NCBI GenBank assembly: GCA_905250025.1
Contig: CAJNOJ010000068.1
Span: 373,713-437,712 of the forward strand
Direction: 5' to 3'
DNA length: 64,000 nt
Source of the DNA: Adineta ricciae
Lineage: Eukaryota > Rotifera > Eurotatoria > Adinetida > Adinetidae
Numbering within the stretch: position 1 is the stretch's first letter; each line of letters begins with the position of its first letter. The notes below the pieces were generated by a model, which worked only from the letters and a program-made list of their open reading frames with translations, was not told where the DNA came from and ran no database searches. Position numbers and translations under genes: made by a program. This document shows positions 39,193 through 53,400 of the stretch, piece after piece.

Positions 39193-40774
39193 AAATTAAA
39201 CGTCAATAACAATTTTTCTATAAGCACTACAAGAGCAAGAGATGGATCGCAACAGAACAGAATAAAAAGAGGACATAAACGTGAGTTCTATGGCTCTATA
39301 TTTTGACGAGAAGAAATGTAGCATATATTTATAATCACTAGATGTCACCAAAGAACAGAACAGGCGGAAATGACGTTTTTTCATTACGCTCGTTTTGTAC
39401 TTACATGTTCGATAGTCAAAAGATATTTTCAAACAAATCGACAGGTTAACATTCAATTTTAAAGTTATGTACGAGTATGAGTGAATTTAGTCTGGTAAAA
39501 TTCAGAATAGTGTAAAATCGACGCACTGGTTGATGTTTATCACCAATTTGCCATATGATCACTATGATGAATATCAATTTATTCTACGATCAAATCTCTT
39601 CAGTAGATACATAGAATTGTCAGAGAATTCTGCTTCGAATGGATCTTACTAAAGAGCAAATACTTACTTTCGAAGATCTGTCCGTTCGAACAGATGTTTT
39701 TCGTATTGAAACTTATTTCAACATTATTCGTTAGTGTTTAGAAGTTTCAATCGAACAAAGATTAATATTAACCTTATTTTTAAGTTTTTGTAGCGACAAA
39801 CGTCGATCATTTGTTGGATTAAAGTAAAATATGGTTGCATGGAGTTATTGATATCGATTTTAAACGATAGTTAAGCGCGACGTCAAGGTCAACTCGTGTA
39901 TTATGATGATAACGAGGACTCTCTCTCCTCTGTAAATTAGAAAAACTGACAAAGCGATGAAAGATATAAAAATAGACGTTCTTTACCGTGTAGCTTAACT
40001 TAGCTTATGCTATTAAAAAATGTACAACATAAGTTCAATCTTGGCAAGTCACTGTGAAATTCTCGTGGAAAAGAGAAATGCAGAATTTTATTTGATACAA
40101 AGTATAAACAATGTGAACTGTTATAATACAATTTTTGAGGATCCACGCTTGTAGAATCGAGCGCTTAGAGTCTCGAATGTCTATCCTACTATAACTCAAC
40201 CCCTACAGTCAACTATCACATTTGTACATCCCAGGAAATAAAGCAGAATTAGACACTGTAATTGCCGTTGTTAAATAGAAATAGCAATCATGTGGCTTAA
40301 TTAATTCTGTTTCATCTTTCTTTCCTTCCAGACGCTTTCTGATCCATCTATTCTCCCTCTCGAAACGAAAACGGATGAATATGATTGGTCGAGCGATGAC
40401 CAGTGAAAAATAAATCCTGTTTTCCGAGAAATGACGAAATTAAAATTTTATTCTAGACTTGTTGAATATCGTTTTAAAGAAAAATCATGGTTACCCTTCG
40501 AAAACAATTGCACCACTAGAAATTTTTTGTCCACAACGGAGGCTTCATTCATTCAAAATGGTGCCTTACTAAAAAATACTCAATGACTATAAGAAACAAT
40601 TGATATCAGCAATATACTGATTACTTTCTTTTCCAGTTAGCTCGTATATTAAAATAGCACTGTTCATATCCATTCGAAATGTTCATGTACTTAGAGAACG
40701 ATTATTTTTCTCTTTTAGATCTGAGAAAGACATTTTTATCCTTGGTATTATTTGCCTCCTGTCAAAATATAAAA
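39193..40774. other. Intergenic region between macoilin and ARID1 (divergent)
   Basis: About 1.6 kb between two divergent genes; it should contain both promoters. No gene, tandem repeat or transposon end is recognised. Confidence 0.4.
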
Positions 40775-43700
40775 ATGTCCTACGAGTCATCAAATAACTT
40801 TTATTCACATAATAATAACCCTAATCCTCGAGCACAACAGATGTTAAGTTCAAATTATTACAGCAGACCGCCACCACAATCTTCAGCGATGAGTCAATAT
40901 CAAGGATATCCATCTTCAACTTCACATCAGATAGTAAGATTGTTTTTTTTTTCTAAACAAAAAAGATTTCATGAAAATATTCAGTTTCCATCATATGATC
41001 CGTACGAATCACGCTCAACTGGCTACTATCCACCGTATGCGAGCAGTCACGAGCAGCAACGACCAGTAGGAACTAATTACTATGGTGAAAATCATGTTGA
41101 GGTAATAAACAATGCTTTGAAGATCGTAAAAAATGAGCTATTCATTTGCCTCTTTAGTCGCCAGTATATTTATCAAAAGACAGCAATTCACTGAATGATT
41201 CGGTACATATGATCTTGATTAATTTTGATCTCTTTCTCAATGATGATCTATTTTCAGAATTCGATGATGGTTTCCAATGATTATCAAACTGGTAATACGA
41301 GTACGCCTATGACACAAATGCCTCAGAGTAATATTATATTTTTGTCTAAAAAATAACCATAAGATGTTTGTTTATTCTAGGAAATATCGGTTATCACAAT
41401 TCTTCGATGATGCCTGCAGCTCATCCATCATTAAGACAACAACAACAACAAGGTTTGACTTGAAAAATTCCGTCATACCAATCGAATGTCTTTTCTATCT
41501 TCTTAGGCGATCCATATGGGAATAGCAATGCATCTCCATATTCATACGCCAACTCTAATATGATGAACGCACGCTATTCAGTGCCACCACATCGGTCAGC
41601 ATATTCAAATGACGTGACATCTGGCAAAGTCCAGCCATATCCAACGCAATCTTCATATCCCGCTTATTCGAATGGACCAAGTAATAATTATCCGACAGCA
41701 TCTCAATCAACTTGGCCCCCATTGGTTTCTTCGAATACCACTGAATCCGATTCGAACTATTCTCATTCGCAAATGCAAACGTCATCGTCAACAACAGGAA
41801 CAGCAGAGTCCCGTTCTCAGGATGATGATAGTAATCCAACGAAAGCCAAAGGCAATGTACCTGAATCTCCAAATTATGCCAATATTTCCTCGAATGTTTT
41901 CGACGATGCTGAATCGAGTAATTCTTCGTTCTCAGACAGTCCATCAGTATCCAACGAGAAGGCTCCGAAAAAGCCGAAAAATTCTCAAATCACACAATCC
42001 GAAATCTTGAATAAACTACGTGAAATGGGTAACGAACCCGAGCGGAATCTGTTCGTCGATCGTTTACAAAAACTATGGGAAGAGCATCATGTTGTTTGTC
42101 GAAAATTACCAACACTTGCTCGACAGACAATCGATTTGTATCGTTTATATCTACTAATTCGTGAACAGAATGGTTTCGAACAATTTTCGAAGACTGCAAA
42201 GAATCGTCATTGGCGCGACATTGCCTTGAAATTACACATTCCAAATTGTTCAACAGCTGCATTAACAATGAAACAAAAATATATTCAATTGAAATTGTTC
42301 CATTACGAATGTAAATATGATCGAGGAAGCATCGATCCCGAGCCAATTCTAGCAGATATCGAAAAACCCAAAGAGAAACGTTCGCTAAAACAGACGGACG
42401 AGAAATCGATGAATTCATTCACTGAAACTCCATCAACAAAGCAACCAGAAACGGACTATCAACCGGCCAGTGCGTCCGTGGCAAAGTAAAGTAGAATAAC
42501 TCTCCAATTCAACTCATCATCTTGTTTTCTAGCGTCAATAGTCAATCTCAATACGCTTGCATACCATCGACTGTTCAATTTGCCAAAAAACCGGATGAAT
42601 CATACAAAGTTCAGTTACGTGCAATGCCTGTGGCATTCCCGCCGAATTCTGTTGAAGCTACAACACTTTCAACAAAATTCAAACGAAGAAAACTAACTGC
42701 GAAAGATATCCGTATGTTGAAAACATCATCAATCTAATCTCTCTGCTTTCTTTCTTCTAGCGCCAATTGATCCTATGAAACTATTAATGTCACTACGTGC
42801 TGGTTTACTCGCTGAAACGACTTGGGCATTGGATACGATTAATATTATGCTCTCTGACGATCAAACACATACATATTTTCGTCTAAAACAAATGCCGGGT
42901 TTATTACAAGCAATCATTGATAATTATTTGAAGTGTTTAACTGAGTTATTCGATGAACTCAAAGTCGAACACGAATCTCAATTACAAGAAAACCAACATG
43001 AGTCTAATCAAGAGCAAGCTTCAGTTATCTATCGAATCGAATCCAATTGTTTAAATAAATATCAACGGAAATACAGCAGACCGCATGATATTAAATATGA
43101 ACATGTTTACGATGATCAAGGCAATCTGAAAAGCAATCCGGAAAGCGTACGCTATTCGTTGTACTCGAAAGTCATTCAAAGCTCTCTTCTGTTTCTAGGT
43201 TGTCGATCTTCAAAATACAGATGATTTGTGTTATATTCAAACTCATTTCGATCCAATGCATGTCGATGATCATTATTACGAAAATCTTCATCATAGTCAT
43301 CATTCTGATGATACTATTTCATCCGAAGAACATGATCAAGAGCCGACGAAAACTTCTGTAAAACGGTTGAAATCATTGGAAAGTGACATATCTCCGAATT
43401 ATAACGAAGAGTTTCTTCAACATTACAAACGAAAGTTTCAATTCGATGAAGATTATTCCTCGTCGACAAATACAGATCTCAATGCTCATATGAATGTCAA
43501 CAATCAGCAGGAAAATGCCTCAGCAATATTCACTCGATATTCATTCGGTTACGATCAAACATCTTCCCGTTGCATCTGTATCTCATCAATCTTACGAAAT
43601 CTTAGTTTTATACCTGGCAATGACATCGAATTAGTGAAATATCAAACATTAATTCATCTGTTAGCTCGTCTCCTATTACTCAGGCATAATGTTAAGACAA

Positions 43701-44588
43701 CTGCTACTTCGTCAGATAATGATCAATCTCTTATCGATTATCAATCAAAGGTACTGTCAAACATTCAATTCAAATTCGTTTCAATGCACTTTCTATTTCT
43801 AGAATGAAAATCCAACAATATTACCATCGTTTTCTTGGTCCGAATGTTTGATAAACATTCGTGAGAATACTCTAGTCACATTAACGAATATAGCCGGTGT
43901 ATTAATATTCGATTCGCTTGATTCCGATTTAATCAATCAATTAATCGATGGTTTATTACATTGGTCAACATGTTATTCCGACGAGGCAATGGATCCAATA
44001 CAATCTCCTTATCTTTCTGCTCAACGTTTATCGATTGAAATTCTAACAAAACTAAGCATTCATGAGATGAATATGGATTTCATTCTTGCCACGCCGCCAG
44101 TTCAACGTATCAGTTCTTTATTTCGTATTCTAACCGATTGGCTGAATGTTGACGAAATGAACACTCAATATTCCAATATTAATCGATCTCAAACATATAC
44201 TCAACGTGAATTCGCCATCGTTCTCTTGAATGCTTTGTTGAGATGTGATTCAAATGCCACAAATATCATTACACATATTCCTTATACGGTTTCCTTGTTA
44301 ATCAATTTCTTAGAAGATTACGAAAAGAAAACTAATGAGCTAACCACACGTTACGGTTCCGATTATGTCCTACGCATATCGAACACTCAACAAGCTGAAC
44401 AGTTTCTATTCACAACGAATGATATGTTGAAGCGTGCAGCTAACTGTTTATTATTGATTGCACATCAATCAGAAAATACCAAACTGATGAAAAAGTATGA
44501 AGATCGAATATTGAATTTGTCAATATCGAACATCATCGATCGAAATGTTGGACGTATTCTTACAGATATTTTGCACTATTGTTCATAA
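40775..44588 (+). CDS. ARID1: ARID1/BAF250 (Osa) subunit of the SWI/SNF complex
   Basis: Ten exons (40775-40933, 40985-41101, 41158-41202, 41258-41327, 41381-41452, 41507-42485, 42533-42711, 42761-43146, 43199-43750, 43803-44588) sum to 1114 aa. The N-terminal third is Ser/Tyr/Pro/Gln-rich, as in ARID1. The ARID DNA-binding domain (about residues 355-450) starts ERNLFVDRLQKLWEEHH and contains TIDLYRLYLLIREQNGFEQF and HWRDIALKLHIP. The C-terminal BAF250_C domain begins LLMSLRAGLLAETTWALDTI and continues in the last exons (FSWSECLINIRENTLVTLTNIAGV). The protein scaffolds the BAF remodeller. It is about half the length of human ARID1A, mainly through loss of disordered sequence. An in-frame ATG at 40679 exists; I prefer the ATG at 40775. 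Confidence 0.92.
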
Positions 44589-45077
44589 GACGACAGTTAA
44601 AATTGTATTTTTCTTCGTTTTCTTTTTTTTGTATAAAATAGTTTTTGCTTTTATCAGTAATGGTTTTGTTTCTTTTTTGTCTGGTCATGTTGTTGTCTAT
44701 TTGTGTGAATTTTATTCGTACTTGACTGATTTTTGTCAGGAAAAGAAGTATATGTATGTATGTATGTACGTAAACATCAAAGTTTTGATTTTGTCACGTT
44801 TAAATATTCTATAAATCTCTTCTTGTGTCGATAATAATGACCTTGTTGGTCTATTATTAGTCACATAAGAAACCGAAAGAATGTTCTCGTTTTTCTTTAC
44901 TTTCGAATGATCTTGACCGCATGAGTACTGCGGGTAATCAACGCGGAATTTCTCTTTAACCTTTTATCTTTTCACTCGTTTTTATCGAGAGGAATAAGAT
45001 AAATTACCTTTGATATTAAAGGAACTCTTGTCTGTGAAGACGAGAACAACTAACTCTATTCTTCGTTCTAGATCAAA
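44589..45077. other. Intergenic region, ARID1 3' UTR and next promoter
   Basis: 489 bp. Contains a short TATG/TACG microsatellite near 44752-44770. Nothing else is recognised. Confidence 0.4.
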
Positions 45078-46710
45078 ATGATTTCGGCAACTTTTCTCTT
45101 TGCGCTTACTCTCAATCTATTCTCGTATACGCGTAAGTTCAATTGACTTATTCGTACAAAGTTCACTTTTCCTTTGCCCGTATAGAATCATTGCAAACAG
45201 GTTATACATGTGAGACATCAGTGACTTTGAAGTGTCCTTCAGCACGGAAACTAGTGATCTTAGAAGCGACTTATTCATCGGAATGTCCGAGTGTAAGTGA
45301 AGAATTAAATGGAACATCGATCTATCCACCAACACGTTGTATTGGTTATTATCGTGAACGAATTAGTACGCAATGTAATGGAAATGAGATTTGCACAATA
45401 AACAACGATCTCGAGCAACGTCCAGCATTTATGGTTGGCAAAGAAGCCAATTGTAATTTCAAAGGACAAAGTATTAATATCGAGTATTCATGCGTACCTG
45501 GTAAGAATATGGAGAGGTTACTCTTTTTCTGAAAGAAAGCAAAACTTGTTCTTTTTGGAAGATTTTTATTCGAGTAAATTACCTCGTATTGACATTTGCT
45601 CCTTACAATCTGCTGAAGATTTAAAAGAAGGTTTCCTTCACACGCCTAATTATCCTGCTGGTTATCCAAATGATCTTTCATGTACAAAGAAGATTCCAGA
45701 ACCTGAATCGGGCCATCGGTAAGTTTGGATTCTCTCAGATTTCTTTCTTTGGAGACGGAAAGATGGTTTTTCCTAGACTGAAAATCTATGCGGTGAATTT
45801 CGATGTGGAAAGTGCCACGTTCGGTCGTTCTTTCAATGGAATCAAGCTGAATGACTGGTTAGAAATCAATGACAACGGAGAGAAACTCTACGGAGCACGT
45901 GACCCATTCACTCTTCTATTCGACGATGTGATTGAAGCATCGTTACAATTCAAATCCAATTCCGCAAATCCAAAACGAGCTTATGATGGATTTCTCCTTT
46001 ACTTTATCAGTAAGTAGTAATGCTCACATTTAAACAATTGCCTTGATTCTTATCATTTAGTTGTACCCGTTCGTCGTTCTCGACCAACAACTACAACAAA
46101 GATACCGTCAACCTCAAAAATAGATCAGCTGTTTGTTGGAGATTTGGCAACTATCGTACAAGAGAAAGCAGCAGCATTGAAAGGAGATAACCGAGCAGCA
46201 AGTACGTGAAAAAGAATGCTCTTCACCGTTCATGAATAAAATTTTCTAGATAATACCGTTCTGCTTCTACTCGTTGTTCTTCTTTCAAGTGTTCTCTTCA
46301 TTATCCTATGCGCCTTTCTTCTCTACCGACGGTAAGACCTAACAAATTTAACTAATAATACTATTTCTCTCGAAACTTCTAGTCGTAACGATCGTCGAAT
46401 TCGTTATTTAACTGAAACATTCAATGCTTACATGCCCAGACGATTTAAATTTGCAGCGAACGATTCAACCGAGAACAGCGATGGAAGCGACCTGAAATTC
46501 GATGTATCCTCATCATCGACTGCTGATGAAAAATACATCTCTAAATACACAGATAAGCAATATCACGATTCAGATCATATCTATTCACAAGATCCATTGG
46601 AAAATGGAAAGACTTCGCCAAAAGATGAGCAAAACGCAATTGTATATGACTACATCGACGATAATATAATTTATCAGCCAATTGTTAAATCTAATCAAAA
46701 CATTGTATAA
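45078..46710 (+). CDS. SUEL-lectin plus CUB single-pass membrane receptor
   Basis: Seven exons (45078-45132, 45186-45500, 45562-45718, 45777-46009, 46061-46201, 46250-46331, 46383-46710) give 436 aa. A signal peptide (MISATFLFALTLNLFSYT) is followed by a galactose-binding SUEL lectin domain (about residues 24-122: YTCETSVTLKCP, LVILEATYSSEC, STQCNGNEICTINNDL, INIEYSCVP). Then comes a CUB domain (about 134-245: GFLHTPNYPAGYPNDLSC, NDWLEIND, KRAYDGFLLYF), a Thr/Ser-rich stalk, a transmembrane helix (VLLLLVVLLSSVLFIILCAF) with a basic stop (YRRRNDRR), and an acidic Tyr-containing cytoplasmic tail (YDYIDDNIIY). The architecture suggests an adhesion or glycan-sensing receptor. I know no vertebrate orthologue with exactly this order. 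Confidence 0.85.
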
Positions 46711-47314
46711 TTTGCTTAGTATCTCGACACTTCTCTTTGTGAACATGTACAGTTCATATCATATACTTATCGAACAGTCTATCTCGTTTTTTTTTCTCTC
46801 GTTGTATTCAAATCAATCTTTTGTGTGACTTTTTTTTTAGTGTACCTCTTTTGTCTTGTATTGTTTCAATATTCTAATACAGATATACACAAGCATAACA
46901 CAGTAGTCGATGCATCGTTCGTATCACAAGGTCATGTGTCCCATAGGTTTTACTTGAGTAGTCTACATACTCGTTACTCATGCACGTGAGATTAATGAAA
47001 TGAAATTCATACGCCGTTTGTCGAACATCTTTCTCTCGGTATAGTCAGATTCAATGGTAAGTAAATATCTTCCAGATTGAAAATTGTTCTTTAGTAGAAC
47101 TTCCACATGTATATGTATGTATGAATAAAAAATATAAAAAAGAAAAGCTTAGTCAAGTTTCTTCGTCTGACCACAAGAAGAGAACAATGATCAGCATTTG
47201 AACCATTCGACACTTATAGAAAAAAAGAGAAAAATAAAGAACGAGAAAGAAAAGATAGATTATGGTTTTTCCACTGTACACGATTTGTAATGCGATAAGA
47301 ATCATCGAAAACGA
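46711..47314. other. Intergenic region between convergent genes
   Basis: About 600 bp of T-rich and A-rich sequence holding the 3' UTRs of the SUEL/CUB gene and the cadherin gene. No gene is seen. Confidence 0.4.
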
Positions 47315-50300
47315 CTAGACGACTGTTGAATTAGTCGGTTGTTTTTCTAGAATATGTTCACGTGCCATATAGATCTGTTCGAAGTGTCTTAAAGTGCGCT
47401 CCGAATAATGACTCGGTAGCATAGTCCTTTGATCATCCGATTGAAGATTAAATCGAACACGTCTTGTCGTGTCTGTTCCATTCGTTAATGTCGACGACGA
47501 GCTTTTATTCATAATTCCTTCTTTTATCATAATATACGGTTGTCGATAGGATGTTAGTAAATGATTGTTACCATTAGGTATCGAAGGATCGGATGTATCC
47601 GATGAGCCACAGAATCCATCATCAGAACTGACAGGTGTATGTGGACAGTTGTTTGATGATGATGAAACAACAGCTACGGAATATTCAGTAGGTGTCTGTC
47701 GTTTTGGAGGACATAGTTCATTGGAAAGTGTTGACGGTGGCCGGAGTGAAAGATGATTAAACGAATGAAATGTTGATGAATCAGTACTGCGTTCGGAATA
47801 GTGCGATTCCGGATGATTGATCCAGGAGGGATACGACTAAGAAGAACATAGTTTTTCGTCAGGTCAGATTCATTGAAAAGAAATTTACTTTGCTTTTCTG
47901 CGAGTCATAGATATCATGTTCGTTGATTGTGTCGAGCAGGCAACAACTATCATTTATAATCGGCGTTGTTGAGAGCAGATCTTTGTTTAATATAAGCAAT
48001 GACGAATCGTTGTAGTCGAAGCAGTTCGTCACCTGCAAATTTCCTTTGGTTGATGGTTTTAGAAGATTAATTGTCGAACTGTTAGATTGTTGTTGAGAAT
48101 TGGAAGAGATGGAAGCTTGTTTTTTCAATAGTTTCTTCTCTTTCAATGTTTTACGTCGAATTAATGAAATGAAAATGAAGGTGATTCCAAGAAGGATCAG
48201 AATCAATAAGGCAAAAACAATCAGTAGAAGAAAACGATTGGATTGATCAATAATCGATGTGGATCGATTTTTCGAGTTTTGATATTGTAAATACGAAAAA
48301 CGATTGTTCAAATGTAAACCAAGATAATCATATTGTCTCATGATCATCTGCACATGTTCATAATCTTTAACTACAATTAATTTCAATAGTTTCTCGTCGT
48401 AAAAATCACGACCATCGACAATCTAAACAACGCAAAATCGTTTGTTTCACAACAAAGAAAGAGATTTGCCATACTTTGAACGCTAGATAATAGACACCTT
48501 CGTTTAGAGTCGTTCCATTCGATGAATTAAAAAACAATCGTCCCTGTTGATCCAGAAAGAACTTTACAGAATCGAATTGGAGCATGTGTTTATAATTCTC
48601 TAAATAATCGTAATTTTTCAGTTGATCATAATGATAAATTAATAGTAATGTATGGGTTTGAATGAGATCTTCATCGAGAACTTCGATTTGACAAATATAG
48701 TCGTTGACGTTCCAATAAGCAAGATCGATGATTAACGTATCATTGTTATCATTCGGGAAGATAAATCGGGGAATTTCGTCATTTAAATCAAGGATTTGTA
48801 TATGGACTTTAATTGGCAACGAGACGTGATGGCCATCGGATGCGATTACATAGAACATGTATTGATCGAATTGTTCGCGATCGAATGAAGTCAATGCGAA
48901 GATTTTGCCATCCGATGGCGATAGAGAAAATACAGATTTGATTCGGTCGGATGGAGCATCGAACGTATAGACAAGATCAGGTCCATCAGCGTCGACAGCC
49001 GTGACTTGGCCGATGTAACTGTTCGGAGGATTATTCTCGTTGATTAAAAATTCGTAAGACGATCGGGGAAACTAAAAATATTCATAGCTGAAGGCGAAAA
49101 AGGTAACAAAGCTTACTTGAGGGATGTTATCATTTTGATCAATGATATTGACAACGATCATCGCTGTGGCTTTTAATGACTGTCCGATGTTCGGATGATC
49201 GATTGCGGTAACGTTGAAAGAAAAGTTTCGAATTTCTTCATAATCAAATTGAATATTCGTTCGAATAATTCCTGTTTGGTTGTCTATCCAAACATAATTA
49301 TGTTTGTCATTGTTTATTTCATATGTAATTCGTCCATTTTCATCGGAATCCGAATCATTAGCAAATATTTGTATTAATGTTGTATTAATAAAATTATTTT
49401 CTTGTATATCAACATAATAAATCTCCTTCTCGAATTGTGGGGAATTATCATTCGTATCGAGAATATGAACTTGTAAACTGTAATAGGACGTTAACATTGG
49501 CTTACCAGAATCACTAACGATGAGATTGATCAGATAGTTATTTCGATATTCTCGATCTAGTTTTTCACTTGTTAACAGAACATACGTGGAGTCACCATAC
49601 GGACCAGCGATAGTGAATGGAAGTTTTTCAGAAGAATTGATTTCCAGATCGAATTTCGGTGGAGAATCCAAATCCGATGCGATTAGGTTAGCAATAATCA
49701 CATCGTGTTGATCGACTTTCGATTCATGGACAGAGATTTCAATGTGAAACGGATCAGTATCATTAATAACCTGGATAATTTGCAACGGGAAGTTCCAGGA
49801 TAATAACGGTGGACAATCATTCGTGTCGTCAACATCTATGATCACATACGTATAGAATGGGATATGATGAGCATCGTACGCTTGAATCACTAGTTTCCAT
49901 GTTGTTGTTGCTTCATAATCCAATGGATTTAACAGAGACAAGTGTCCTGTGGAAGAGTTCAAAGAGAAATATTCGAAGTTTTTCTTGGAATTTGTTGATG
50001 AAAGAAGATAATTCGACGAGTGACATGACGGAGCGGTTTTGAGATGAAGGAAGTTTTTGTAAATTTCGTTTTCTTTTAATTTTATACGATAAGGACTCTT
50101 TTCGAATTGACAGAGACGAGTTTTTGCGCAATTGGTTTGATTCGATTGGATATTAAGTTCGTAGATGGTGGTATTATGCGAAAAGTTCAATTCGAAGACT
50201 AACGTCGAATTTAATGAACAAAACTGCTTCAATGATGTTCGTGTTATTAATTGACATGAAGGATTCAAAGCGAAATACTTCGATTCAGTTCGCAACAGAC

Positions 50301-50448
50301 ATCGATAAGGATAAGTTCGATGAAATTGTTGACGGAAATCATGAAGAACTAAATCCGATTTCAAATAACTGTTCGGATCGATGACGATAGCCGGAATTGA
50401 ATTGACCGAGGAGATGACAACGATGGAAACGATAAAATAGGAAATCAT
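47315..50448 (-). CDS. Cadherin (protocadherin-like), single-pass membrane protein
   Basis: Four phase-0 exons (49117-50448, 48475-49071, 47889-48422, 47315-47836) give 994 aa. A signal peptide (MISYFIVSIVVISSVNS) precedes about five cadherin repeats with clear Ca2+ motifs at their ends: DVDDTNDCPP, LDTNDNSPQFEK, DQNDNIPQF and LDLNDEIPRF, with LDRE/LDYE and DADG/DSDENG motifs between. Many NxS/T sites fit an extracellular region. The transmembrane helix is FLLLIVFALLILILLGITFIFISLI, followed by a basic RRKTLKEKKLLKK. The cytoplasmic tail is Ser-rich and shows no beta-catenin-binding domain that I recognise, so this is protocadherin-like rather than classical. Expected role: Ca2+-dependent cell adhesion. 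All introns are short, and the start is the first ATG before the signal peptide. Confidence 0.9.
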
Positions 50449-53400
50449 GAGTTATTTATCTAGAAAATAAGCATTTTAGTCCAAGTAGAATCTCCAAGGC
50501 CCAGAGACAATTGTAACAGAAGAAATATGGAATCAATTAATAGAGTTGACAATATCATCTTCCTTTATAGACACGATGATCCTTCCTGTTTATTCATCAA
50601 TCGATCCATTAGTCTTCTAATTGTTCCGAAGGACAGATGTGTCTTATAAAATTTCCTGTTTCCTCTCAATGGTGAACTTGTACGTGCATAGAAATCCAAA
50701 CTCGACTCGCTGAATCGGATCGTTTTCTCTATCCTCGCTTGCAGATGTTTATTATTGATTAAGAAAAAGGAAAAATGATCGATCTCAACTTGTCTTCGAA
50801 GTCATATTTAACAATAAATCTTCCTCGCTTTTTTTTTCACTCGAGAAATAATTAACAATGCTTCATTACTCGCATTGTCTAGCGAATTACATCATATTCA
50901 TATCTATTTCTAGTAAATAGAACTATATAAATCTCAAAATCAATCTCCCCCGAGTGTTAATCGATTGAACAAATGATGATTGAGAAAGCAAGAACGACAA
51001 TGAAAAGATTGACGAACAAAGCGATGCTGTTGTCATACCATAACTTGGTCAGAATCGATTAAATCTACTCTCTAGTAATTCAATTCTGTAATCAACGACA
51101 TATCTTAATGATTAGAAGAGATTTTACATATTCATTTGATAATCCACTCTACTTCTACATCGATATTCAATACTTAACACGCGCGTCATACGGCTTATAC
51201 AAACTGATATGAACAATGATGAGTGGGACGGACGGATATACGTACATGTTCAATGTAATCAATCGTGTGATATAATCACGTCTATCCTATCACTGGATGT
51301 GAAAGAAGAGAAAGAGCTTGATACAATTAGAGTTCGAGTCACAGTAAGCGTCCGGATGGAAGTATGGTTGAATAACTCTAATGAGATTAGAAAGTACATG
51401 TATCACTCTCTCTTTTCTTTCTCTCACGTAATGGTAACCTCTTTCTTTCTTTTTTTTTTCGGTGAACGTCAAAAACACTTACGCACTTGAAATAAGAATA
51501 AGCTTGTAAGATGTGTCTGATCTGGATAAGATTGAAACAGCATTCAATCTTCTAGTGTATGTCTGAGAAAAAAGATCAGCTGTCCCATCAGCGAACGATG
51601 AACATTGTTATCTCAAATGTGACAGTCTTGTTCATCAATTCTGTTTGGGAAGAAGAGTATAATGCATTAGATTGATGTCTAATCGCAGCAAGCGTCTAAT
51701 GATCAATACTCGTAAGTGATTTGATTCGATGACTGTTTACTTGAGAGGAGAAAAAAGGAAAAGGGTGTCAATAGAACATTGATTCTCATTTGTTGAAAAT
51801 CATGAACTGAATTCACATGTAAAAGTGAGGAAGAAAGAAAAAAAGAACCTATTTGAACTAACATAAACAAATAATCGACACTGTCGTCATCGCTATTGAA
51901 CGTTGTTCATATGTACATATACATTATAGTAATGTGTTTGATAATTGTTCGATCGGCTATTGTTCATGAGTGCCGTGTGTTTTTTTAATGATTGTCTACA
52001 GCTGTTCAAGTGACTTTGGTGACGCGAACGATGTCAATAATGAAGTATCGAGAAAGAAAAGAAACGTTTGGCTGATTGTCATACACATCTATGCCAATAA
52101 TCATCATTATCTCGAAAGTGAAATCGATAGACAACAAGATTATCTTTTCTGCTATAGATCAAGGTAATTCTCACCCTTCTCCAATATCTTCCTGTTTGTT
52201 TAAGACAAGTAGCTTACTTCATAGTTGGATATACATATGATATCGCTCTTTTTTTTCATTCTCACACGCGTGGATGAATACTTATTATGACTACCACAAT
52301 ATACACATATGTATTTATGTACACGACGAACCTGCGGTTATGTACATAGAGAAGAAGAAGGGAAAAAAAAGAACTTATACGCGATGCAAACAAAGTTAAT
52401 TAAAGAACGAACCGGATGAAGTAGAAGGATCGAATACAATATATGTTTGTATGTGATGCAAGATGTTCAGTGACAAAGAGGGCAACGCTGCGCCGATAGT
52501 CAAATTTGTTAACGGTACATACAACAGAAGAACCTTGAAAAGAAAAGAAGTTGTACATGTGAACAATCTATTCAATATACTACGATAATTAGTTTATTCA
52601 AGAAATCAAAAGAAATGTAATAGATATTTTTATTAAATATATACATATATCTCTATATGTATAATGACTCGTGCTATGATAAGATCAGACGCGTCACTGT
52701 TTGTTCTTTTGACTATCTCACTTTTTTTTTCTTATGTAAGAAATTGATTATTTATTTATAGATGAAGAGAGAACTGTTGCCACTTACTTTGTTAATGACA
52801 GCTGCTTCAAAAATGATCTTATTAAATCATATTCTACGTACATATCAATCAATAAAATAACTAGGAGTATTTAATAGTCGATAAGAGCAGAAACCGGAGG
52901 TCAGCCTAACATTATATCATAAGATTCATTACTATTGAATCCTCTACAAAAAGAATGATATGTATATATATGTACATATTGAAGAAGAGAGAGGGAGAGA
53001 GAGAGAGAGCGAGAAAGAAAAAAAGCTGAAGGTTAATGATAGCAGCGATTGTAATCATGAAGATAGAATATTGTTTGATTTAACGACGGATTACTTAGAG
53101 GACATTTAACACGATTGAATGAGTATAGAAGATTGTCCCTGAACGAAATATGAGCATTCAGTAATCTTTCTATCTATGATTTCGAATAATAGGAGAAAAA
53201 TGAAGTGCAGGAGGATAAATAGATAATCAATAAAAAGAAAAACCAACTCTTTGGATATGATCATTAAGAAGGGGAAAGATATACATCTTTGTTCAGCATA
53301 TGTTACACATATAAACACTATTGACATGTCGCATTCTGTCTATGTGTTAAAAAGAAAAAGTATTCCCATAATAGGATTGATTATTCAATGAGTTGCAACC

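Noticed and set aside
41555..42418. Two minus-strand open frames of 129 and 142 aa
   Set aside because: They are antisense to the ARID1 central exon with its ARID domain, so they are shadows.
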